From the NCBI GenBank assembly GCA_041653935.1, contig JBAZEO010000001.1:62001-126000 (forward strand): a stretch of DNA of 64,000 nt, in the 5' to 3' direction. Under the pieces are notes generated by a model. It did no database searches and was not told the DNA's origin. It saw only the letters and a list, made by a program, of their open reading frames with translations. Made by a program: the position numbers and the translations under genes. The number at the start of each line of letters is the position of its first letter. The first letter of the stretch is position 1. Below are positions 48,639-57,801 of this stretch, piece after piece. This stretch comes from JAYEHL01 sp041653935. Its GTDB lineage: Bacteria > Chloroflexota > Dehalococcoidia > E44-bin15.

Positions 48639-50564
48639 TTATATCTTCGTGGCTATCTTTGCTGCTGCGGCCACTGCTGCTGCGGCGTCGCTGGGCTTGG
48701 CGCTGTCGCCGATGATATGCACTTCGGGCACAACTCCTTCGAGCTCATGTGCCAGTTGGTCAACGGGCTTAGCTCCTACGGCCAGGATGACGGTATCGGC
48801 AGAGAGAGAAAATATCTCGCCGCCCCAGTTCATTATCACAGCCTTGTCCGCGATCTCGATGACGCTTGTATTGACGAACATCGGCATGCGCATATCGATT
48901 AGCTTGCGCGCCAGCGTGCGGTAGGTCATGCGCTCCAGCTTGCTGCCGTTCTCGCCCAGCAGAGCCTTGGTAACTATTGTCACCTCTTTACCCTGTTCGG
49001 CCAGCAGTAAAGCGACTTCCAGCCCGATGAAGCGCCCGCCGATAACGACGCACTTTCCCTTCACTTTGGCTTTACCGGTTATGACATCGATGGCCTGCAC
49101 TACATTCTTGCCGTCTATTCCTTTTACAGGAATTGTCGCTGGGACAGCGCCTGTGGCAATTATGACCGCGTCGGGTTTGATATCGATCACATCTTCTCTG
49201 GTGATCTCTGACTTAAGATTTACTTTTACGCCCGCTTTTTTCATGGAGCGTTCCAGATAGGCGGTGAAATCGTTGAAACGCTCCTTGCCCGGGACGTTCG
49301 CGGCGATGGTCCACTGCCCGCCGAGGCTTTTGCCCTTTTCGTGGAGCGTTACTTTGTGCCCGCGCTTGGACATGAGTATGGACGCCTGCATGCCGGCGAT
49401 GCCTCCGCCGATTACCATTATTGTCTTGGCCTTATCGGCCTTCGATAATGGCAGCTTTGCTTCCCTGAATAAGAACGGATTCACCGAGCAAGGGCCCGAG
49501 CTTGGGTCGGTTCTGACGCAGTTATTGCAATAGACGCAGGGGCAGATCTCTTCCAGCTTGCCTGCCTTCAGCTTATCAGGTAGTTCCGGGTCGGCCAGCA
49601 CCGGGCGGCCCATGGCGATGAAATCGGCCTTGCCGGCCTTCAGTGTTTTCTCGCCGAGGGCGGCATCGATCTTGCCGGCTACGATCACGGGAACCTTGAC
49701 CGCCTTCTTGACCTTCTCGGCCGGAGCCAGCATCGCGCCGTCGGGATAAGCGTAGCACGGTATGCTCGAAGCACACCAGAACTCGAGACTGGAAGAGACT
49801 GAGATGGCGTTCGCGCCAGCTTTTTCAAGTTCCTTGGCCTGATACAGCACCTCGTCCATGGAGATGCCGCCCTCGAGGTCGTCCGTGGCGTTTATCTTGA
49901 CGATGAGAGGGAAGGGCTTGCCCGTCGCCTTCTTTATCTGCTCCACGATGCTTTTGGCAAAGCGCAATCGGTTTTCCTTTGAGCCGCCGTATTTATCGCT
50001 GCGGCGGTTGGTTATGGGCGACATGAATGTGCTGACCAGGCAGCCGTGGCAGGCGTGCAGCTCCACGGCGTCGGCTCCGGCCTCCTTGGCCCGCCGCGCC
50101 GCCTGAGCGAAATCATCTATGTAGCGGTTGATATCTTCCTCGGTAAGCTCGGCATACTTCCATGCCGGGTTCAGCCACGGAGTTATCGAAGGAACCTTGA
50201 TAATCATTCCTTCAGGCACAAATCCGCTGAATGTGATCAGCAATCCGTTGTGCATCAGCTGAATCGATGCCTTGCCGCCGTTATCGTGTATGGTGTCAAC
50301 TATCGATTTGATGCCTGGGATGAACGAATCGTTGTATATTCCCAGCTCCCATCCGGGGGAGCCATCCTTGCTCACTCCGGCGCACTGGGTGGTGACGAGC
50401 CCGATGCCTCCGGCGGCGCGGGCCTTATAGTAATCCAGCATGCGCTGCGAGGGATTGCCCGTTCCGTCGGTCAACACTGTTCCCATAGCATTCATAATGA
50501 GCCTGTTTTTCAGGCGCAGTTTTCCGATATTCCCCTGACTGAATAATGTTGGAAATTTGCTCAT
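48639..50564 (-). CDS. NADH-dependent enoate/dienoyl-CoA reductase (FMN, Fe-S, FAD)
   Basis: 641 residues with the complete BaiCD/FadH/enoate-reductase layout. It has a TIM-barrel FMN domain (HACHGCLVSTFMSP, YGGSKENRLRF), a [4Fe-4S] site (CVYCNNC, then a fourth Cys in GPCSVNP) at about 350-365, and FAD and NAD domains (VIGGGIAGMQAS at about 385; VIGGRFIGLEVALLLAEQG). Such enzymes reduce activated C=C bonds such as 2-enoates, dienoyl-CoA, bile-acid intermediates or cinnamates. GGGAGG lies 5 bases before the ATG. Confidence 0.92.
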   Translation of the reverse strand: MSKFPTLFSQGNIGKLRLKNRLIMNAMGTVLTDGTGNPSQRMLDYYKARAAGGIGLVTTQCAGVSKDGSPGWELGIYNDSFIPGIKSIVDTIHDNGGKASIQLMHNGLLITFSGFVPEGMIIKVPSITPWLNPAWKYAELTEEDINRYIDDFAQAARRAKEAGADAVELHACHGCLVSTFMSPITNRRSDKYGGSKENRLRFAKSIVEQIKKATGKPFPLIVKINATDDLEGGISMDEVLYQAKELEKAGANAISVSSSLEFWCASSIPCYAYPDGAMLAPAEKVKKAVKVPVIVAGKIDAALGEKTLKAGKADFIAMGRPVLADPELPDKLKAGKLEEICPCVYCNNCVRTDPSSGPCSVNPFLFREAKLPLSKADKAKTIMVIGGGIAGMQASILMSKRGHKVTLHEKGKSLGGQWTIAANVPGKERFNDFTAYLERSMKKAGVKVNLKSEITREDVIDIKPDAVIIATGAVPATIPVKGIDGKNVVQAIDVITGKAKVKGKCVVIGGRFIGLEVALLLAEQGKEVTIVTKALLGENGSKLERMTYRTLARKLIDMRMPMFVNTSVIEIADKAVIMNWGGEIFSLSADTVILAVGAKPVDQLAHELEGVVPEVHIIGDSAKPSDAAAAVAAAAKIATKI

Positions 50565-50601
50565 GAGAACCTCCCGCGCATTAAGCGATAAAGTTATGTA
50601 T

Positions 50602-50630
50602 AGTCTACTGTAGAATTAAGTCTTGGTCAA
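50602..50630 (-). promoter_or_regulatory. Likely promoter of the enoate-reductase-like gene
   Basis: On the minus strand TTGACC and TAGACT are 17 bases apart, followed by the gene start about 40 bases on. Confidence 0.5.
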
Positions 50631-50721
50631 TATAAGGAGGCCTCTGACTGAGTATTTTTACCCCTTTGCCTCCTCTCTTCACGATTTGGTTCCGGGATCG
50701 GTTGGTTGTGCGAACGAAGGT

Positions 50722-50750
50722 TTGACTTGTACTGCCTCCTGTGATATAAA
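50722..50750 (+). promoter_or_regulatory. Likely promoter of the flavoprotein at 50811
   Basis: TTGACT and TATAAA are separated by 17 bases; the gene starts about 60 bases downstream. It is divergent from the promoter at 50602-50630. Confidence 0.6.
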
Positions 50751-50810
50751 AGCGATTGTTATCGCTATCTAGCTAGTATACATAATCATAAACCAAAAAG
50801 AGGTATAGAA

Positions 50811-52115
50811 ATGGCTAAGGAAAGCTATGATGTATTAGTTATCGGTTCGGGGATAGGGGGGCTGTCGGCGGCGGCGCTGCTTGTCGCTTCAGGGTATAAG
50901 ACAATTGTGGTAGAGAAATCGCCGCGTATCGGAGGACGCTACTCCACTATCGACCATAAGGGTTTTAAGATCACAACCGGCGCCATCGAGATCGAGATGG
51001 GCGGTGTGATACAGAAGGTGTTTGATGCTGTGGGCGTGAAGCTCGAAGCTACAGTAGCGTCTACGTTTAAATATCGGATCAATGGCAAGGACTACGATAT
51101 GCCGGCAAAGGGCGGCATGCGGGCATTCATATCGGCACTGGCTGAGAACGAAGAGGAAACGAATCGTGTCATGGGCGGTATGAAAAAGGCGCTGGCCTGG
51201 CAGGAGCCCGCTGATAATATCACGCTGCGGCAATGGGTGCAGCAGTATACCGAGAATGAGAAGATAATCCGGGCGTTCTGGTCGCTGGTCAGCCCTACTC
51301 ACTTTGTGAACGATGATGAGCTTCCCGCCGGGAAGTTCTTCGCCTATTTAAAAGCTCCCAAAGCATCTGCCGTCGGCATAGCGCCGCGCGGCCCGCTGGA
51401 GCTGATGGAATCGCTGAGAAAAGGCATTGAGGCCAGGGGCGGTCAGGTGCGGACCAAGTGCGCGGCTACTAAGATCGCGGTTGACGATGGGAAAGTAGTT
51501 GGTGCAACAGTAAAACAGGGGAATGAGTCAGTGGATATTGCGGTTAAAGCAATCGTAAGCAACACCGGCCCGCGTAAAACGGTTGAGCTGGCAGGCGAGG
51601 ATAACTTCGACCGGTGGTACCTGGACCAGATGAATGATAAGTTGAGACCCGCGCCCTTTATCGCTGTTCACGCCTCAAGCGATGAGCCGCTTGTCGATTG
51701 CAATTCGCTGGTGTTCGTGACGGGGCGGCGACTGAGTTGCATGAACACACCGTCGCTGTTGTGCCCTGACTTGGCGCCGAAGGGCAAGCACCTGCTGATG
51801 GCCGGCGGCACGCCGCTCTCGTCCCTGCCGCCGTACGATGTGAAGGCAGACAAAGAGCAGATCATCGCGGAGCTCAAAGCGGAGATACCCGATTTCGACA
51901 AACGCGCCGAGTTGCTGATGGTGAGCTATTTCAGAGGCGATGTGCCCGGCTATCACAGCTGGCCCGGCTTCGATATGCCGCAGAAGACGCCGGTAGTGAA
52001 TCTGTACAACGTCGGCGACGGCGTGAAGCCGTCGGGCTGGATCGGTCTGCCCGCCTGTGCCAGGAGCGCCGAGATGGTCGTCGAGGATATAAAGTGGCGA
52101 GTGAAAACAGTGTGA
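50811..52115 (+). CDS. FAD-dependent oxidoreductase (phytoene-desaturase-like)
   Basis: 434 residues. The N-terminal dinucleotide motif VIGSGIGGLSAAALLVASG and the later EKSPRIGGRYSTIDH identify the amine-oxidase/phytoene-desaturase superfamily. A C-terminal GDGVKPSGWIGLPACARSAE closes the FAD site. Carotenoid chemistry is not indicated by neighbours. A role in dehydrogenating or saturating a cyclic substrate fits the nearby reductases, as inference. It is divergent from the enoate reductase gene. Confidence 0.87.
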   Translation: MAKESYDVLVIGSGIGGLSAAALLVASGYKTIVVEKSPRIGGRYSTIDHKGFKITTGAIEIEMGGVIQKVFDAVGVKLEATVASTFKYRINGKDYDMPAKGGMRAFISALAENEEETNRVMGGMKKALAWQEPADNITLRQWVQQYTENEKIIRAFWSLVSPTHFVNDDELPAGKFFAYLKAPKASAVGIAPRGPLELMESLRKGIEARGGQVRTKCAATKIAVDDGKVVGATVKQGNESVDIAVKAIVSNTGPRKTVELAGEDNFDRWYLDQMNDKLRPAPFIAVHASSDEPLVDCNSLVFVTGRRLSCMNTPSLLCPDLAPKGKHLLMAGGTPLSSLPPYDVKADKEQIIAELKAEIPDFDKRAELLMVSYFRGDVPGYHSWPGFDMPQKTPVVNLYNVGDGVKPSGWIGLPACARSAEMVVEDIKWRVKTV

Positions 52116-52161
52116 GTTAGTAGACATAATAACTGTGCGTGAATAAAAAAGGAGGGACTCG

Positions 52162-52644
52162 ATGTTGAAGAACACGAAAATCTTGAAGGAATTCAAGGAA
52201 TTTGCGGTGCGGGGCAACATGATCGATATGGCCGTCGGCATCATCATCGGCGCTGCCTTCGGCACCATAATTTCATCGCTGGTGGCTGATATCATAATGC
52301 CGCCTATAGGATTAGGGCTGGGCAACGTAGATTTTTCAAACCTCTTCTGGGTTATGAAAGAGGGCACAGACCTTACAAATCTTCCTCCCTATGATTCACT
52401 GGCAGATGCTCAGGCGGCAGGTGCCGTCACTTTCAACTATGGCAAGTTCATCCTGACACTTATTAACTTTCTTATAATCGCGTTCTGTATTTTCTTGATG
52501 GTGCGCGTGATAAACAAGATGCGCCGGCCTAAGGAAGTAAAGCCCGGCGAGCCTACTACTAAAGAGTGCCCATACTGCAAGTCAACAGTGTCGATCAAGG
52601 CCAGTCGCTGTGCTTTCTGCACTTCCCAGATTGAGCAGAAATAG
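52162..52644 (+). CDS. mscL: Large-conductance mechanosensitive channel with C-terminal zinc ribbon
   Basis: 160 residues. The MscL core is complete: KEFKEFAVRGNMIDMAVGII is the N-terminal amphipathic and TM1 start, and TM2 is about residues 95-117. A tail after TM2 replaces the short helix of most MscL proteins with two knuckles (Cys136/Cys139 and Cys150/Cys153). The pore opens under membrane tension to vent solutes. The zinc ribbon is an addition whose job is unknown. GGAGGG lies 5 bases before the ATG. Confidence 0.92.
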   Translation: MLKNTKILKEFKEFAVRGNMIDMAVGIIIGAAFGTIISSLVADIIMPPIGLGLGNVDFSNLFWVMKEGTDLTNLPPYDSLADAQAAGAVTFNYGKFILTLINFLIIAFCIFLMVRVINKMRRPKEVKPGEPTTKECPYCKSTVSIKASRCAFCTSQIEQK

Positions 52645-52678
52645 CAGTTAAGGATTTGCTCTCAGAAAGAGGTGTGGT

Positions 52679-53155
52679 GTGAAGGATAAGAAGGAGTTCG
52701 CTGCACCCTGCGGTCTCTATTGTGGCGCCTGTTCCATACGGGCTGCATACAATCGTAAAGATGAGTTGATGCTTAAGGCGATGGCGGATGGCGTCAGCCT
52801 TTACCTTGATCATAAGGTTGAGGCGGATGATTTGGCCTGCGAAGGGTGCCTTTCCGAAGTTGTTTCCATATCGTGCCGCGAGTGCAAGATACGCGATTGC
52901 GCGTTTGCAAAGGGATTGACACGCTGCTCCGAGTGCACCGATTCCCCCTGCGAGCTCGTGACAAGTTTCAATAACGATGGTTTTCCCCATCACTCTGAAG
53001 TACTGAAGAATATTCGCCGTCAAAAAGAGGTCGGCGTAGATTCCTGGATTGCGGAGCAGGACAAAAGGTGGCGTTGTCCCAGTTGCTCCGCCGAGACGGA
53101 CTGGTATGCCAGCCAGTGCCCTGATTGTGACAGTGCGCTGGGAGGTCTTTTTTGA
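52679..53155 (+). CDS. DUF3795 domain protein
   Basis: 158 residues from GTG 52679. The start FAAPCGLYCGACSIRAAYN is the DUF3795 signature, followed by CEGCLSE, CRECKIRDCA and CSECTDSPCEL, a dense array of Cys pairs that must bind zinc or Fe-S. A final knuckle pair (CPSC, CPDC) makes a terminal zinc ribbon. The role of the family is unknown. It starts 35 bases after mscL on the same strand. Confidence 0.87.
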   Translation: MKDKKEFAAPCGLYCGACSIRAAYNRKDELMLKAMADGVSLYLDHKVEADDLACEGCLSEVVSISCRECKIRDCAFAKGLTRCSECTDSPCELVTSFNNDGFPHHSEVLKNIRRQKEVGVDSWIAEQDKRWRCPSCSAETDWYASQCPDCDSALGGLF

Positions 53156-53199
53156 GGAAATGATCATAGAATAGGTATTAGAAGCAGAGGAGGTGCATA

Positions 53200-54666
53200 A
53201 TGGCGAATAAGAAGTACGATGTGATTGTGATGGGGGCGGGCCCGGGAGGCATCGGATGTGCCGCGATGTTGTGTAAATGGGGGCTCAAGACGCTGGTGGT
53301 TGATAAAAATAACATTCCCGGCGGCAAGGCTGTCACTATCGAATACAAGGGGTTTAAGTCTGAGCTTGAGCCTAAACTTCAGGTGCCGATGACGAACTCG
53401 GCTTTCTGGCAGCTATATGATGAACTAGGGATTAAAGATCAGCTGGGTGCTATACCGTGTGATACTGTAAGACTGGCTTATAGGCACAAATCGGCAGATA
53501 AATACAATACAAAAATCGTTCCGCAAACGAATGTAGATCCGACGCCTCTTTTTGATTTGTGGGGGTTGAGCGATAAAGAAAAAGAGGTTGCCATACCTAT
53601 ACTGGCAGAGCTGGCCTTTCTGACTCCTGAACAGCTCAGCGCGATGGATGAGTTGACCTTTGATGAATGGCTGAAGCAGCGCAATGCTCCCTGGGGTTTA
53701 TATAGCTTCTTCTGTATGCACGCGAACGGATCGCTGGCTGAGCCTATCGATCTTGTAGCTGCATCGGAGCAAGGGGCTATTATGCAGCAAATAGCTACTG
53801 CGGGTGGTGGCGGTTACTACAAGGGCGGCTTTGGGCGCATGCTGGGGACGGTTGCTGACCACATCAAATCTCGCAGCGGCGAGTTTCAGATGGGTACCCG
53901 TGTCGAGAAGATAAAAATATCGAATGGCAGGGTGACCGGCATTTCGACATCAAAAGGCGATTTTGATTCAAATATAGTCGTGAGCGATGTGGGAATCCAG
54001 CCTACCATGTTGAAGCTGGTGGATGAAAAGGAACTGGACAGAAGCTATCTGAACTACGTTCGTGACCTCGTGCCAGGATGGGCCTTTACCGGGGTGCGCT
54101 ACTTCCTGAATAAGAAGGTTGTGAAAGAGCAGATGGCCATGTGCTGGGCGGACTATGCATGGATGACTATGGACCTGTATAGCAAGATAAAGGCTGGTCA
54201 TAAGCTTGAAGAGGAGGTGTTTTTCTTTACCGTGCCTTCGAATTACGATCCAAGCATGGCGCCGCCGGACAAGCAGTGCGTTGTCGCCGGCACGATATGT
54301 TCTCCGGATCCTAAGGCTCCGGAGATTAAGATGCAAAATGACCTGCTGGATAAAATGGTAGAGATTATCTATCCGGGATTCATGGATGCTTGCTTTGAGA
54401 AGCGAATCGCGGGTCCGGCCGAAATTTCAGCAGCTACGCGTGATAGCGTGCTTCCGGGACAGGGTGGCGAGTGCGTTGGAGTCGCCCAGATCGTTGGCCA
54501 GTGCGGCAAGTATAAGCCCAAACAGACCACGCCGATTAATGGGCTATTCATCGTGGGCGCCGACGCCGGCGGCGTGGGGATGGGGACGCATCAATCATGC
54601 CAGTCGGGTATGAAGGGTGCTCGTCTGGTGCGGCAGCACTATATCAATCGACAGGCGTCGAGGTAA
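53200..54666 (+). CDS. FAD-dependent oxidoreductase (phytoene-desaturase-like)
   Basis: 488 residues. VMGAGPGGIGCAAMLCKWG is the FAD loop and the C-terminal IVGADAGGVGMGTHQSCQSG closes the flavin site. The middle is divergent, with a hydrophobic FSLSLNP-free region I cannot assign. It is the second flavoprotein of this superfamily in the cluster and is not a close paralog of the 50811 gene. GGAGG stands 6 bases before the ATG. It is followed by the terminator at 54694-54720. Confidence 0.85.
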   Translation: MANKKYDVIVMGAGPGGIGCAAMLCKWGLKTLVVDKNNIPGGKAVTIEYKGFKSELEPKLQVPMTNSAFWQLYDELGIKDQLGAIPCDTVRLAYRHKSADKYNTKIVPQTNVDPTPLFDLWGLSDKEKEVAIPILAELAFLTPEQLSAMDELTFDEWLKQRNAPWGLYSFFCMHANGSLAEPIDLVAASEQGAIMQQIATAGGGGYYKGGFGRMLGTVADHIKSRSGEFQMGTRVEKIKISNGRVTGISTSKGDFDSNIVVSDVGIQPTMLKLVDEKELDRSYLNYVRDLVPGWAFTGVRYFLNKKVVKEQMAMCWADYAWMTMDLYSKIKAGHKLEEEVFFFTVPSNYDPSMAPPDKQCVVAGTICSPDPKAPEIKMQNDLLDKMVEIIYPGFMDACFEKRIAGPAEISAATRDSVLPGQGGECVGVAQIVGQCGKYKPKQTTPINGLFIVGADAGGVGMGTHQSCQSGMKGARLVRQHYINRQASR

Positions 54667-54693
54667 TATTCTGATAGAAGCGATTAAATACTT

Positions 54694-54720
54694 GAGGGGG
54701 CGTTATCGCCCCCTCTTTTT
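54694..54720 (+). terminator. Rho-independent terminator after the 53200 flavoprotein
   Basis: GAGGGGGCG pairs perfectly with CGCCCCCTC around a TTAT loop, followed by a run of T. Confidence 0.92.
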
Positions 54721-54740
54721 ATATATTGACATGAGGATTA

Positions 54741-55742
54741 CTATTTCGGCAGTACCATTGATAATGCATCGAAATCGCAGGCGACGACGCACAGCCCGCA
54801 CCCGAAGCATTTGTCTTGATCTATTACAGCCTTGGATTCTTTGGATGTAGTCGGAATTATTTCGATTGCTTCGAAGAAGCATCTGTCTACGCATTCCTCG
54901 CATCCGGTGCACAGGTCATCATTCACGATGGCGCGGAAACGGCTCTTCTCCAGCGTTTTTTCTACGTTGTTGTACCGTAGTCCTCCATCGAAGATGACGC
55001 AGCATTCCCTGCAGCAGTTGCATATCTCGTTCAGTTGCTGCGATGCCCTGATGGGCCACGTATGCACAAGCCCTTTTTCTTCAGCTTGCATTGCGATGGA
55101 GATGGCTTCGTCCGGAGTGAGCTTGCGCCCCGTGCCCCTGCCCAGGTGGTATTTTGCCGACTTGTTGAATTGCAGGCAGACGTTCAGTGGCGAGTCGCAT
55201 CTTCGCATCGATCTGCGGCAACTGCATGGCACTAAGGCAATCGCATCGGCGTCTTTGATCAATGCCCGAACATCCTCTATAGGCAAGAAGTCTTTCGGTG
55301 AGATGCCGGGGCTCTTTTCGATCGATTTAAGGGCAGGCAGTACCTTGATGCGATTGACGAAGGATTCTCCCGGGCCTGCGGCTGTGCTTGGTATCCACTC
55401 GATCTCGTGGAATTCCTTCCATAAATCAAGGAGTTCATTATCGATCCACTTGTCGATGCTGGAGAGGGTGGCGTCGTGCAGTTGTGTATAGTCCCGAGCG
55501 AGTTGGGGGCCCTTGCTGGTGGGAAAAACTAGCCCGCGTTCGAGGAATTCTTGCAGTTTCTGTTTTATAGTGTCCACATCGAGACCGGTTTGTTTTGCCA
55601 GTGCGGCTGGTTCGTCGGGGAGCATTAACAGCAGCTTTGCGTCTGCCGGCGAGACGAGTTTTTTTAATATCTTAGGGAGTATTTTTGAATTAGGCTGGTT
55701 GAGTTTATGCGCTAGTTCCATATAGATATTATCGGTCTTCAT
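54741..55742 (-). CDS. Winged-helix protein with unusual Cys clusters and two [4Fe-4S] sites
   Basis: 333 residues. Residues ~30-75 read as a winged helix (SPADAKLLLMLPDEPAALAK, then DVDTIKQKLQEFLERGLV). The middle holds two atypical Cys groups: PCSCRRSMRRC with Cys173, 175, 182 and 189, and CNCCRECC with Cys241, 243, 244, 247 and 248. The C-terminus has two standard ferredoxin motifs (Cys278-288 and Cys312-322). It could be a redox- or metal-sensing regulator or an electron carrier for the neighbouring flavoenzymes; neither is proven. Similar proteins appear in other anaerobes, from memory. Confidence 0.75.
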   Translation of the reverse strand: MKTDNIYMELAHKLNQPNSKILPKILKKLVSPADAKLLLMLPDEPAALAKQTGLDVDTIKQKLQEFLERGLVFPTSKGPQLARDYTQLHDATLSSIDKWIDNELLDLWKEFHEIEWIPSTAAGPGESFVNRIKVLPALKSIEKSPGISPKDFLPIEDVRALIKDADAIALVPCSCRRSMRRCDSPLNVCLQFNKSAKYHLGRGTGRKLTPDEAISIAMQAEEKGLVHTWPIRASQQLNEICNCCRECCVIFDGGLRYNNVEKTLEKSRFRAIVNDDLCTGCEECVDRCFFEAIEIIPTTSKESKAVIDQDKCFGCGLCVVACDFDALSMVLPK

Positions 55743-55908
55743 GATGCTATATTATAGCTATTTTATACTGACAAGCATAGGGTTTGTGTGATGTAAAGAC
55801 AAAAAGAATAATGATTTCTACATATGCAAGACATGATACATTGACACAGCGCTGATTAATACTTAATATTCGTTTTATGGGATATGTTTCGAGGGGACTG
55901 GTGGCAAT

Positions 55909-56541
55909 ATGAACCTCGCAACACAGGTCGTTGCTATCCTTGCTACAGGGTATCTCATCGGCAGCGTGCCTACTGCGCATATTGTAATGCGCGTTTCTCG
56001 CAAGAAGGACCTCAGGGAGATAGGGACAGGAAATATAACTTCTACCGCTGTCATGATACATGGTGGCAGACTACCCGGCAGCATATCTCTTATAGGTGAA
56101 ATACTAAAGACCTTCCTTTGTATATTTGTAGCCTATTTGTTAGTCGGAGAGTTGTGGGCCTATCTTGTGATGCTGGTGATAGCATCGATTGGCCAGATAT
56201 GGAGCGTATGGCTAAAGGGGAAGGGGGGGAAGGGGCAGACAATATTTGCTGCCGGTTTCATGGTTCTTTGTCCGCTTCCGTTCTTAATATCGATAGGGTG
56301 TATGCTTGTTATATTTTTGATATCCAAGCGTTTCTTACTCAGTAATCAAGTCTGGCATATCATTACACCACCGCTTATGCTTCTAGCGCTATTATTCAAT
56401 CCGGCTATGTTTGGTTTGGGTGAACATTCGTGGTACTATGCTGTTACAGCAGGCGTACTGTGTTCCTTCTTCTTTATAAAGAACCAGGCTGCTAATGATG
56501 ATATAGTTCAGTCGCAGGCTTGGGGCAGCTACAGCCGTTAA
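55909..56541 (+). CDS. PlsY-like glycerol-3-phosphate acyltransferase
   Basis: 210 residues with five to six hydrophobic segments. GSVPTAHIVMR at the first loop, LREIGTGNITSTAVMIHGGRLPG, and WLKGKGGKGQTIFAAG match the conserved cytoplasmic loops of PlsY that bind glycerol phosphate and acyl phosphate, though the canonical GNPGATN is altered to GNITSTA. It probably starts phospholipid synthesis, but the altered motif means a related acyl transfer is possible. It is followed 12 bases later by a glycosyltransferase gene. Confidence 0.78.
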   Translation: MNLATQVVAILATGYLIGSVPTAHIVMRVSRKKDLREIGTGNITSTAVMIHGGRLPGSISLIGEILKTFLCIFVAYLLVGELWAYLVMLVIASIGQIWSVWLKGKGGKGQTIFAAGFMVLCPLPFLISIGCMLVIFLISKRFLLSNQVWHIITPPLMLLALLFNPAMFGLGEHSWYYAVTAGVLCSFFFIKNQAANDDIVQSQAWGSYSR

Positions 56542-56553
56542 GGTCAGTGGAAC

Positions 56554-57711
56554 ATGTGGAATATCTATCAGGCAGCCATCACGATATGTCTTGCTGTCTT
56601 CATAATAAATCTCATCTTGAATTTGAGGTCTCTCCACAGGCTTGGGAAAAATGATGGGGCATTACCCGCGACTCTGCCACTAATCTCAGTATTGATCCCT
56701 GCTCGGAATGAAGAAAGTAATATTAAAAATTGTCTTGAGTCGTTGAGGAGACAGGATTATCCGAATTATGAGATTCTGGTGCTTAACGACAACTCCACAG
56801 ATCGCACTGTCGAGATTGTTGATGAGATAATCAAATCCGATCCCAGGGTTAGACTGCTGAATGGTTCTCCATTACCTCAAGGATGGGCGGGCAAACCCTA
56901 TGCTTGTCATCAGCTATCGTTAGAGGCCAAAGGCGCCTGGTTACTTTTTACAGATGCTGATACTATCCATGCTCCTGATATGCTAAAGAGCGCGCTGGCG
57001 TACTCTTATAATCATGGCGTATCTCTACTATCAGGATTCCCGTTGCAGCACATGGTTTCATTTGCGCAGAGAGTAGCGATACCGATGATGTATTTTTTTA
57101 TTTTGAGCTGCGTGCCCCTCTGGTGGGTTCAAAAATCTCGCAAACCAAGGCCGGGCGTAGCTATAGGGCAGTTCCTTTTCTTTAATGCTGATGATTACAG
57201 GGCTATCGGCGGCCATGAAGCGGTCAAGTCAAGGATTTTGGAAGATGTCTGGCTTGGTTTTGAGATTGTGCGCCGGGGCAAAAGGCATGGCATAGTAGAC
57301 CTTACAGGAATGGTGTCCTGTCGAATGTATGAAAGATTAGGGCCTTTATGGGAAGGTATGGGCAAGTGGTTCTACTCCGTTACTTCGCTGTCACCATTGA
57401 TCTTTACTGTGATCATCTTGGCCGTATTCGGTGTTTTTATCTTACCTTTTTTAATAGCTTTCGGTCGTGTTACACCTGGTCTTCCTGATTATGGGTTTTC
57501 GTTGTTGATAGTATTACAAATTATATTCATATTTCTCATGCGTATAATAATAGACCATCGGTTTCGTCATTCAAAACGTTATTTTTTACTTCAACCTTTG
57601 AGTATCTCGTTCTGGATAGTGTGTGGTACAAACAGCGTTATTAAGCGTTTGACTGGCAGAGGGACAAGCTGGAAACAACGCGTGTATAAGCGTGATTCAA
57701 AAGTGGAGTAA
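56554..57711 (+). CDS. Family 2 glycosyltransferase (membrane-bound)
   Basis: 385 residues. One N-terminal helix (about 5-25) leads into a GT-A domain with PVLNDNS-like VLNDNSTDRTVEIV, the metal-binding FTDADTIH (DxD-type) and EDVWLGFEIVRRG (catalytic acid region). Two or three C-terminal helices (about 290-360) follow. The order matches hopanoid/carotenoid-type GT2 enzymes, but the sugar and acceptor are unknown. Probably cotranscribed with the PlsY-like gene. Confidence 0.85.
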   Translation: MWNIYQAAITICLAVFIINLILNLRSLHRLGKNDGALPATLPLISVLIPARNEESNIKNCLESLRRQDYPNYEILVLNDNSTDRTVEIVDEIIKSDPRVRLLNGSPLPQGWAGKPYACHQLSLEAKGAWLLFTDADTIHAPDMLKSALAYSYNHGVSLLSGFPLQHMVSFAQRVAIPMMYFFILSCVPLWWVQKSRKPRPGVAIGQFLFFNADDYRAIGGHEAVKSRILEDVWLGFEIVRRGKRHGIVDLTGMVSCRMYERLGPLWEGMGKWFYSVTSLSPLIFTVIILAVFGVFILPFLIAFGRVTPGLPDYGFSLLIVLQIIFIFLMRIIIDHRFRHSKRYFLLQPLSISFWIVCGTNSVIKRLTGRGTSWKQRVYKRDSKVE

Positions 57712-57801
57712 GAAACAGCTGTCGGCGGTTCGATCGATAGTATTAATCAAGCATCTTGGATTGAGCACCGGAGCATTTTGTCAGTGCTTTAAAATATCCT
57801 A

